From assembly GCA_032871835.1 (NCBI GenBank), contig CM065297.1:59755253-59819252 (forward strand): DNA of 64,000 nucleotides, in the 5' to 3' direction. Below the pieces are notes generated by a model. That model made no database searches. It was not told the origin of the DNA and was given only the letters and a program-made list of their open reading frames with translations. Source of the DNA: Dipteronia dyeriana (taxonomy: Eukaryota > Streptophyta > Magnoliopsida > Sapindales > Sapindaceae). Position numbers and translations under genes: made by a program. The first letter of the stretch is position 1; every line of letters starts with the position of its first letter. Positions 55,238-64,000 of the stretch are shown here, in pieces.

Positions 55238-56638
55238 CTTGTAGACTTGCCTAAAGGGATAAAATCCATTGGGTGCAAGTGGGTATACAAGAGGAAAAGA
55301 GGAATGGATGGAAAGGTGGAAACCTTTAAAGCTATATTGGTAGCTAAAGGTTATACACAGAAGGATGGTATCGATTATCAAGAAACCTTCTCTCATGTGG
55401 CCATGCTTAAATCCATTAGAATACTCTTATCCATTGCGGCATCCCTAGACCTTGAGATTTGGCAAATGGACGTAAAGACAGCTTTCCTTAAGGGAAGTCT
55501 TGAAGAAAGCATCTACATGATGCAACCAAAAGGATTCATTGAAAAGAGCCAAGAGGAAAGGGTATGCAAGTTGCAAAGATCCATATATGGATTTAAGCAA
55601 GCATCCAGATCCTGGAACATAAGGTTTGATCAAGCTGTGAAAATTTTTGGATTTATTCAAAACCTTGATGAACCTTGTGTATACAAATGGATTTAAGGTG
55701 ACAAGTTAGTTTTCCTAGTTCTTTACGTTGATGATATACTACTCATCGGAAACGATGTAGGTGTATTGACATCAATAAAAGAATTGTTAGCAAAATAATT
55801 TGATATGAAGGACTTAGAAGAAGCAAGTTATATTCTTGGTATCCAAGTTATAAGGGATATAAAGAATAGAACGATTGTATTATACTAAGCTTTATACATA
55901 GATAAAACCTTGTCTAGGTTTTCCATGCAAGATTCCAAGAAAGGTATGTTACCTTTCGGACATGGAATCAAACTTTCTAAGGAACAAGTTCCTAAGAATA
56001 AGCAAGAAGAGCAATTCTTGAGTATGGTTCCATATACATCGGTAGTTGGAAGTCTCATGTATGCAATGCTCTGTACTAGACCAGATATTTGATTTGCTGT
56101 GGGCATAGTTAGCAGGTTTCAATCGAAGCCTGGTCCTGATCACTGGACGGTAGTCAAGCATATTTTCAAGTATCTAAGAAGAACGAGAGATTATATGCTT
56201 GTATACTTTTGAGGGGATTTAATTCCCGTTGGGTATACAGATTCTTGTTTTCAGTCATATTTCGACTCTAGAAGATCAACATCAGGATCTGTGCTTACTA
56301 TTGGAGGAGTGGCAGTCATATGGAGGAGTATCAAGCAATCCTGTATTGCCGATTCCACCATGGAAGTCGAGTATGTTGCAGCATGCGAGGCTGTTTGGCT
56401 CGGCCAATTCTTGATTGACTTGGAAGTGGTTCCTGATGCAAATAAGCAGATCACTACCTATTGTGACAATAGTGGAGCAGTGGCTAATTCGAGAGAATCA
56501 AGAAGTCATAAGAGAGGGAAACACATTGAAAGAATGTATCACCTTCTAAGGGAAATTATGCATAGGGGTGACGTGACGATTACCAAGATCGCATCAGTAG
56601 AAAATCTAGCGGATCCCTTTACAAAGATTCTTCCATAA
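55238..56638 (+). pseudogene. pol: C2 pol, 3' part: RT and RNase H
   Basis: The RT continues from the point cut at 34281: LPKGIKSIGCKWVYKRKRG, QMDVKTAFLKG near 55465, YVDD at 55724-55735, then RNase H with TDSCF, DSRRSTSG, a catalytic Glu in MEVEYVAA (56360), CDNSGAV and the terminal NLADPFTKILP. One frame covers nearly all of it, broken by stops at 55694, 55796, 55886, 56090 and 56210. It ends at TAA 56636-56638. The wording is a common plant copia type distinct from B. Confidence 0.92.
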
Positions 56639-56700
56639 AAGAGTTTTTATGGGCATCTAAAGAACATGAGGATGAGAGATATGACACATTTGCTATAGAG

Positions 56701-56712
56701 CAAGTGGGAGAT
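56701..56712 (+). other. C2 polypurine tract
   Basis: CAAGTGGGAGAT directly before the 3' LTR, the same as at C1. Confidence 0.88.
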
Positions 56713-59098
56713 TGTTAGGATTATGCTCGATAGCAAGAGTGTAATAATGTAATTGACAATCTTTTCCTATTAATAAAGTGATTTTTATTTTAACAAATCT
56801 TATAGCATTTATAGTTTAATTATTATAATTGTCAAAAGTAAATAATTATAAGGTCAAAAGGCTATGAGAAAAGAAGAATTGTTCGTACATCTAGATATGT
56901 ATGAGGTAGACACAATTCTTTAGTTAATCTTGAATAACATTCACAACTTAAGATAAAAGGTTGGGCGCCTTTATCTTGTCGAAGTTGTAGATTATTTTGC
57001 TAGCATTTGAGTGGAATCAAATGTGTTATGATGAGTCTAAAGTCATCAAAGTGTGGTGTCTTTGGGCAAAAGAATCTAGTGCACTGGGTGCATTGAATAG
57101 GATCACAATGAAATACTTTATCTAGAACCGTCAATGGGTAAAAGTTTTCATTTGAAGACAATCAGAGAGTCTATCTCAATCCTGAGATAAATGATGGACT
57201 TATGGTTGCAAGTGTTATCATTTGAGCTATCAATGAGTACGATTATATAGCATAGTCTATCCTCGGTAGTTTGGTGTTATTCATTTTATAATCGATAGAG
57301 GACTTCATTTCTAGATATGGACATCGTGGCTCTATTTACTAAATGAGAGTAGAATACCAGCATATGGATGTTTTGAGGTATTGGATATTAAATCTTAACG
57401 TTAAGAGTTCAATAGTGTCTATTGAAACATGGCTTCTGGACAAGTGAAAATATCCAAGTTCAAAATGTGGTCATATGAGTAAATATGGTGACTTGGCGAG
57501 CTATAGGCGGTCTATGAGCTCTAGGCGATTACTGGTATTCTTCACGAGGATACACTTTCTCCAATAAGGTTGTCTAGGGTATGAATGAGTAACATAAACT
57601 TATTCTATCTTTATTTAAGAGTTCAATTTTAGTTCTTTAGTGGAATGAACTAAAATTAAATAGATCAGACCTAAGTGAATCATTTGTTGATTGTGACTAG
57701 GTTGTGTCTACTGCAGCTTAAATTTATATAGCCCGCCAAGATCCCTAATCCACACGAACTTGCATGGATCACTTGATATATTCTACCGGACCAATTTAAG
57801 AGTCCATCTAGAATTGTATTAAGGCATGTGAACTTGTTTCTTTTTGTAAGAATAGGTCTAGTTCACAAGTGGACTTTTTATTAAGGTCTAATGGATTTAA
57901 TAAAATAAGAAAAATAATATATGGCCCATATACATGTGTTGGGCGGCAAGGCTATTACGAATAGCTTAATTATATTATTTATATTTTATTATTTAATTAA
58001 ATTAAAATTAATTAATTTTTTGATTAATTAATTATTTAATTAAAAGTCAAAATCTGTTTCCTAGTAGGAGTTGGTCTCCTAAAATTATACTATTGTTGGT
58101 AGTATAATTAATATTAAAGACTGTATTTGATAAGTAGATAAATAAAAAGAATTATTTATCTAGTCAAATTAGGAAGTCTTTAATATGGTTACAAATACAT
58201 TATTGAGTTGGATTAGAAGTCTTGGTGTAGGATAGAAGTCATTTAGAAAAAGATTCTTAACCACCAAGTAAATCTACCTAAGGAAAGGATTCTTAACTAC
58301 CTAGTAAATCCTTCTTAGGAAAGGATTTGTGATCCTAATATATATCCAATGAAATTTCTGCCAGCCTATATATATAATAAGATAGAATTCGTTTTAGATA
58401 AGGATTCTTGTCAACCAAGTAAATCCTTCTTAGGAGAGGATTTATGATCCTATATATATGTATGTTAATTTCGGCTAGCCTAAGTTTTTTCTATTAGAGG
58501 AATTTTGGCCATTCTAAGCAATTTTCAAGAAGAGAATTTGGCCTAGCAAAAGAGAATTTTGAGGGAGAAAATTTTGTTTTTTACTCTGGACAAAATTCAA
58601 GCAACTCATTGAGATAGTGTGAATTCGGCCAAGAAGAGAAAATGGGGAACGTTTTTGTTTTCGATAGTACAGTAGTATCCTTTACATCAAAAGGGTTTTG
58701 TGTACAATGTCGAATCAAGGTTCACGCGAGTTTCAATCAAATTGATTGATAATTCACAAGTGGCCGGACGTTCTTAGTTTTTCTCTTGGAGGATTATTGT
58801 GACTAACAAAGAAGAAGATTTTGTTTGTTTCCATCCTCAGGTATACAATTTAAAGAAAGGGAGCCCACACTCCTAGGTGATTCACGTTCATGATTGGATT
58901 GGAAGATCTTGCGGATTCAATTCGACGCTAGTTCAATTGTCACACAAAAAAGGTACGATACTTTTTATATACATCAATTAATCTAAGGTTAAGGTTATTG
59001 TTAGTTAAAGGGAAATTTTTTATTTATACTCAAACCCTAATTTCTTTTATTTAATTTTCTCACGCTTCAGCTGCATTTTGAACCATTTTTTCTCTACA
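56713..59098 (+). repeat. C2 3' LTR
   Basis: TGTTAGGATTATGCTC to CTCTACA, 2386 bp. Contains the nested hairpin (58111-58186) and GGATTCTTAAC repeats (about 58223-58440). No gene. Confidence 0.94.
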
Positions 59099-59103
59099 GT
59101 TGA
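59099..59103 (+). repeat. Target-site duplication of C2, right copy (GTTGA)
   Basis: Exact repeat of 28347-28351. Confidence 0.9.
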
Positions 59104-59170
59104 TTACTAACTCACTTGTATTATTTCACTCACATTTGTGATTGTGTTTAGCAATTCTTTACTTGGAAAT

Positions 59171-60060
59171 ATGGGAGGAAATAGGTCAACCGGCATTGGA
59201 AATCCCCAAAAACCCTTAGGCAAACACAAAGCTACTTCATAAACCTTAATAGGTCAAACCCAATAGGTCTCATATTAACAAAGAAGCTTATTCATGATAG
59301 AGGTGTAGATTTGTGTGAGTGTAAAGGTTCATACATTCATTGTGGAAAGGAATTGGGGTTGTAGGTTGAATACAATAACTTGGTTTTAGAAAAAAAAAAT
59401 GAATACAAGGAATGTACTACCTATGAAGATGCCTTGATGAATGTTAGATAAACTATCTTTAGAGTCTTCTCGTAGAATACTAGTAAATTCCTTAGGCTCT
59501 ATTGAAATTACTTCATAAGTTCTTGATATGGACAAAATTGAACAATTAAATGAGATAGGGAGAACTCTATATGGAGATAGTTATTTTAAGTGGAGAAAGA
59601 TAGCTTATATTAGCCAAAGTGACTTAAATAAGGTGAGTGCCTTTTGGCATCTTTTCGTTTGTGCTAATCTTGTGGGTTCATTAAATTCAACTGAGCTTAA
59701 CAAAGAAAAATTCAAGATTGTTTATGTCTTGATTACCAATAAGCCTTTAAACCCTAGTGAGCTTTTAATAGAACACATTAAGAGTGCAGCTTGTTCAACT
59801 AGATTTGACACAAATTTTGCATTTTTGGGTTTTTTATCTGACTTGTGTATGGTACTAGGAGTTCCAAAGTTAGATGATGATGTGCTTCTACCATGCTTAA
59901 GAAGGTCTAGGTATACATTTAAGTCTTTTGGTGAGAATCTTAGTTAGGATAAAGCAATGAGCTAAGGGCTAAGTTGGTGCAATACGAGGAAAAAATAAAG
60001 AGCTTGGAAGATAGCATGTCCTCAAGCGAAACTTCCACCTCGTAGCACTATGTAAGATCA
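59171..60060 (+). pseudogene. env-like: D2 envelope-like ORF (degraded)
   Basis: ATG at 59171 (MGGNRSTGIGN) resembles the A2 start. After a decayed middle, the frame 59528-59947 reads GRTLYGDSYFKWRKIAYIS, SAFWHLFVCANLVGSLNST and TELNKEKFKIVYVLITNKPLN, the same envelope-like domain as in family A but clearly diverged. A coiled-coil-like end with a final HYVRSTNR motif is scattered in other frames to about 60060. Element C2 sits 68 bp upstream of the ATG. The gag and pol of D2 are not in the window. Confidence 0.78.
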
Positions 60061-60576
60061 ACCAATCGAAAAAAGCTCTTTGATGGCATTAGTGGCTTGC
60101 AAAGAGCTATATGATCTTAATGTGTCATGTCTTTTCATTTGGCTTCATTTCATGTCAAAAAGAGGAAGAAAATAATAATACTAAATCCTTAGCTTTCTAA
60201 ATCTTTGTATTTTTTATCTTTTGTATCTTTGAAAAGATATCTTGAATTCTTGGAATTGTAATATTTGGATGTGATATTTTTTTTTTAACAGTGGATATTA
60301 TGTATGTATTTAGGGGGGACATGTATCCTTTTGCACTATGTTGTTGCTTTATCCTAACTAAGATTCTTACCATATATGTATTTTAATCATGTATATATGT
60401 TGTTTTTCAAGTTTATTTTTAGGTGATAGCAAGAGAAGACTACATGAAGGAATTCAATACTTGATGAAGATTATCCTAGAATGTACTAACTTTTTGTATT
60501 GTAAGGGAGGGCTTGTGACCAATCTTCTTGTTGCATATTTTACTATATGTATAAGTGTTTTGACATGGAATTTGCC
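60061..60576 (+). other. D2 3' untranslated tail
   Basis: Non-coding. Contains CATGTCAAAAAGAGGAAG (near 60145) and a TTTAGGGGGGACATG tract near 60309, matching the extra purine tracts of family A. The 101-codon ORF across it shows no domain. Confidence 0.65.
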
Positions 60577-60588
60577 AAAGGGGGAGGC
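60577..60588 (+). other. D2 polypurine tract
   Basis: AAAGGGGGAGGC directly before TGTTAGG. Confidence 0.85.
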
Positions 60589-61234
60589 TGTTAGGTTTGT
60601 GATTTGGGTTGGCACAATTCCATATCAAAACAGTATTTCTCTTGTACTAATTAGTTGTCTAGGTTGGTGTGATTCAAGCTACAAGAAAGAATGACAACTT
60701 GTCATTCAAGGAGAATTCTTCAAAGAGGAACAAGCTTTATAGCACATCCAAGGTAATTTAGACCTCTTTCCTCTTCTAAGGCTATTTAAGCACTCACACA
60801 TTGCATCCATATGTGTCCCTATATAGTTGTGCTCAATTGGTATAACACATTCACACACAGTATTATATGCACATGCATTAGATTTAAATTGTCAAATTTT
60901 GTAGAATTGCATGTTCTAGGATTATATCAAGGGTAAGGTATACTTGTGTGTTCATGTGTTTTTTTTTTGTGGTGATATCGGACTTGAATATGTCTAATAT
61001 TATTCTTTATTAAGTTTCGAACATTTCTGTTACTCGTTCATTAGTTTTCGAGTTTCGAGTTAGAAGTTACGAAACTTTAAGTGTCTTTATCGTACGTGCA
61101 AGATTCGAATGGCCTCCACATAAAGGGTTTCTGAGTTTGAATTAAGTGGCCAAAATACGGTTGAAGAACTCGAGAGAGCGAGTAAAGGAGCAAAGGGGAA
61201 GAGGAGTAGAAAATCATCAAAAACACCCATCTCC

Positions 61235-61305
61235 CATGGAGTTGCATGGCATCCATGGGAAGGCCATTCTTCTACCCCTATGGAGCACACGCGCCTCCTT
61301 GGGAG
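61235..61305 (+). promoter_or_regulatory. Stem-loop module in D2 LTR
   Basis: Two successive stems with arms unlike those of A and B (CCCATGGA/TCCATGGG; CCTATGGAG/CTCCTTGGG with two mismatches) at the equivalent place in U3. The first arm holds a self-complementary CCATGG, which by itself makes pairing less surprising. Confidence 0.5.
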
Positions 61306-62459
61306 GCTGAAGTGGTGTGATGGGGATGGTTGGTTGAGATTCCCTTCTCTCCACCTCAAGTCCCTCTCATTTCTTTTAAATTTCGTCTCTCCCTCTCATT
61401 TTCATTCTAAGAATAAAATTGTGCAGAATTTTCTCTTAAAATTCTCTCAACTTCTAAACACCATATCTCACTCATTTCACATTTGATTTGAGTGATTCAA
61501 GTTGGAGAATCTTTGTATTGAAGTTTTCTATCATCTCCAGTAAGTTTGAAACCTTATGTTCAAGTTTTGTTGTTGTTCTACACCAAATTTCGTGGCTGCA
61601 CATTTTGTCAAAGTATTTAATTTATCTCTTGTATTTGGTGCCTTATGATCTTCAGTTGCCTTGGATTTTCTTCTTCTATATGTGTATGTTACTTAAACAT
61701 TAACTATTGAGAGTTAGAACTTTAGTTATAATCTTGGTGTGCTTAATTAGAGACTTGTATGTGAGTTACGATTTTCATAAAATCTATGTTTTCACATGCT
61801 TGTGAGTTGTATTGTTACTAGATTACTATCTAGGGCTATTTGTGCTTCAATTGAATGTATTAGATGATCGATATCCTTTTACATGTGCTAGATCTTTTTA
61901 ATTGAATATATTTAGGATTAGCACATTTAGTTGTTTATTTAGAGCCTATTAGGATTTAATTGAATATTTTGCGAATATATGCTCTAAATGATTGCTAGTG
62001 AATTTCAATGATCATATTATTTGATACTAGCATTTTTTGTTTTAATTCTAAAGTGTTGAATATGTACATCATGGATATGATATGTTGTCAAGCATTAGTT
62101 ACATGAATAAAATCTAGGATTTGGTGTGTGTTAGGTGTTTCACATGCTAAAGGTTTTAGTTCATGTTTCAAGGCCTAGGCAATATTGTTTTTTTGTGCTT
62201 TGAAGACTATGTCTGGATCATCATGAAGTGTACCTAATCCATCCATTTCACATGTACATGCATCATTTGTGTGATGCATTGTTGTTTGGATTGTAAACTA
62301 GAAAACCATACTTTGTGTGCTCATTGATCAGTTCTAGTTTCCATAAGATGTACTGATCACTTATTCTATGCTGCTTGTGTTTGCATCATTTGCATTACAC
62401 TTAGATCATTAGTCTTGTGAATGGTAGAAGTCTCTTATAGTATTGTAAAGCTTTAGTTT

Positions 62460-62596
62460 GAGCAAATGAGTCCTAGCTAGGATCGGGTTGATCCGAAAAG
62501 CTAAGCAAGGAGTCTTGGTTAGGATCGAGGTGATCTAGAAAGCTAAGCAAGAAGTCTTGACTAGGATCGGGGTGATCCAGAAAGTCAAGCAAGGAG
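62460..62596 (+). repeat. Tandem hairpin repeats in D2 LTR
   Basis: Three clear units with GGATC...GATC(C) stems and loops GGGTT, GAGGT or GGGGT, flanked by GAGTCTTG..TA and AAAGCTAAGCAAGG. The unit length is about 42 bp. Confidence 0.8.
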
Positions 62597-63267
62597 GAAA
62601 GTCTTTGATTTGTAAAAGAATTTTGGGTAGGATAGGAGGGATTTTCAATAGGAAATGTAACGTGTGGATTTGTCACTTATGAACTTGTACTTTTATCCAA
62701 CTAGTGAAATGTGGTTTTTTCAATGGTTGTTGTATCAACCCGTGGATATTTCCTCTTCGTAGGTTTTATCACTTAAAAAATATTGTGTCAAATGTTTCTA
62801 ACCCTGGCTCTTTGACATTTTTATATGTGTTTTGTAAATATCTTGTTTGAATCCTTATTGATTGATATTCATATAAGAACAAGATCTTTGTATATATGTG
62901 AGATATAATCATCTACTTGATCAAAGTAGTATACTTCATTTATTCTTACAAGTGGATTTATTTGTAAATAAATAACTCCTTGTTTAGCCCTTGTTTACAT
63001 TTTACATGTATATATATAATAACAAGTGCGTAATGATTTATGTTTTAGTGAAATCTCTTCACATTCATATTATAGACTACATTGCCTTTGCTAGATCGAA
63101 TATGTCTTTCAGTTGTCTATGTGTGATTGTTTATACTTAATAAGTTGTGATACAAGTTATCTAGAGGTGAAAACCTTTGTTTGATTCAAGGGATTGAAAA
63201 TAGGTATAAAAACTTATTCACCCCTCTATAGGTTAGCTTAAGGTAAATTAATCGTGTTTGTATTTTC

Positions 63268-63386
63268 TCCTTATACGACTACATCCCGGCCCCTGTTGCC
63301 TTAGATAAAGGTGGTCTTCTTAAACTTAATCGATGAACGGAACCCCAAGATAAAACCTTTCTAATCCTTATGAAATATGGGGGAGG
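63268..63386 (+). other. Short unassigned spacer ending in a purine tract
   Basis: 119 bases of unknown origin. The end ATATGGGGGAGG looks like a polypurine tract before D3, so D2 may have landed close to the 3' end of the element to which D3 belongs. Confidence 0.45.
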
Positions 63387-64000
63387 TGTTATGTTTTTGA
63401 GTTATGTTGGCATAATTTCATATCAAAACAATATTTCCGTTTTATTTGATTATTTTAACAGGCCTATTATGATTCAAGCTTCAAGGAAGAATTGACAACT
63501 TATCAAGCAAAGTGAAGTCTTCAAGAGGAGCAAGCTTTATTGCCGTCAATGGTATATTACGACCTCATTCCTCTTGTAAGGCCTTTTAGTCACACACACT
63601 TTACATCCACATGTGTCCTTGCATCGTTGTGGTCAATTTGTATAACACATAACACACAAATAATATTGTATGTGCATGAACTATATTTAAATTGACTATA
63701 TTTAAATTGACTATATTTGTAAAAAGGCATGTTCTAGGATTATCCCTAGGAAATGACATACTTAAATGTTCTTGTGTTTATTTGTTTGTGTTTTTGTAAT
63801 AACTGACTTTAATATTTTTACATAATGTTCATTATTGAGTTCTGAATGTTTCGTTTAATTATTCATAAGTTTATAGTTCCAAATTGGAAGTTACGAAACT
63901 TTCCATGTGTTTATCGTCTGTGGTTTTTGTCTTTGTGTATTGAGCCAATTTCCGTATATTTTGTGAAAGTTTAGCATACGTGAGAGAATTATGGTTCATA
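63387..64000 (+). repeat. D3 LTR, 5' portion (cut by window end)
   Basis: Starts TGTTATGTTTTTGAGTT like D1 and continues as family D U3 (CACACACTTTACATCC, TGTGTCCTTGCATCG, TTACGAAACTTTCC) to the window end. Confidence 0.88.

Larger units (their letters stand above)
28352..59098 (+). mobile_element. Element C2: copia retrotransposon, full length but split by A2
   Basis: It has LTRs of 2388 and 2386 bp, a primer site, a structured leader, gag, protease remnant, integrase, RT and RNase H, a polypurine tract and the GTTGA target duplication. Element A2 (with A3 inside it) interrupts it at 34282-55232; without that insert C2 is about 9.8 kb. The coding wording differs from A and B, so it is another copia lineage. 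I do not assign the lineage name. Stops and frameshifts throughout show it is dead. Confidence 0.93.
60589..63267 (+). repeat. D2 3' LTR
   Basis: TGTTAGGTTTGTGATTTGG to TATTTTCT (terminal CA apparently mutated), so the end is accurate to a few bases. One TGTGTCCCTATATAG unit, a stem-loop module with CCCATGGA/TCCATGGG (about 61235-61262) and a further CCTATGGAG/CTCCTTGGG stem (about 61278-61305), hairpin repeats (62460-62596) and a CACCCCTCTATAGG tract. Confidence 0.86.

Overview
The window is AT-rich plant nuclear DNA made almost entirely of nested LTR retrotransposons. I found no host protein-coding gene, rRNA, tRNA gene or CRISPR array. The retrotransposon families (Ty1/copia with initiator-Met tRNA primer sites, an Athila-like Ty3/gypsy fragment with an Asp-tRNA primer site, Sirevirus-type features) point to an angiosperm, probably a eudicot, in gene-poor repeat-rich chromatin. 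The species cannot be named from this sequence.

Families (my labels). Family A: Sirevirus-like copia elements with LTRs of about 2.6 kb and an internal region of about 5.3 kb, coding only gag and an envelope-like protein. Copies are A1 (1-19947, left end outside the window), A2 (34282-55232) and A3 (43532-54041). Family B: one copy (2453-12665) with a nearly readable pol but no N-terminal gag and no envelope-like ORF. Family C: a second copia lineage with LTRs of about 2.4 kb, copies C1 (3' end only, 19948-22393) and C2 (28352-59098). Family D: Sirevirus-like LTRs, present as D1 (solo LTR 24154-26700), D2 (envelope-like remnant plus 3' LTR, 59104-63267) and D3 (partial LTR from 63387). G: a minus-strand Athila-like gypsy element (22394-27726).

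Nesting, resolved by 5-bp target-site duplications. Left block: B sits in the gag of A1 (AAGGT). A1 sits at the 3' end of C1. C1 lies in the gag of G. D1 lies in the LTR of G. Right block: C2 sits just upstream of the envelope-like gene of D2 (GTTGA). A2 sits in the reverse-transcriptase region of C2 (GGTCT). A3 sits in the 3' LTR of A2 (GATTC). With the insertions removed, coding frames and LTRs become continuous, so the order of events is well supported.

How the parts may work together. All three A copies lack protease, integrase, reverse transcriptase and RNase H but keep the same gag / spacer / envelope-like layout. B has pol but lacks the capsid part of gag and the envelope-like gene. 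A and B share primer site, polypurine tracts, much of U3 and a conserved non-coding block. This suggests a non-autonomous family that was mobilised by proteins supplied from relatives.

The most interesting non-coding signals are: (1) a roughly 42-bp minisatellite in every A, B and D LTR whose units carry short stems with changing but still complementary arms; (2) a run of stem-loops just upstream of the LTR TATA box; (3) five successive stem-loops in the gag leader of C2; and (4) a 76-bp nested hairpin in every C LTR. All proteins here are broken to some degree. The longest open frame is the 581-codon gag frame of A3.
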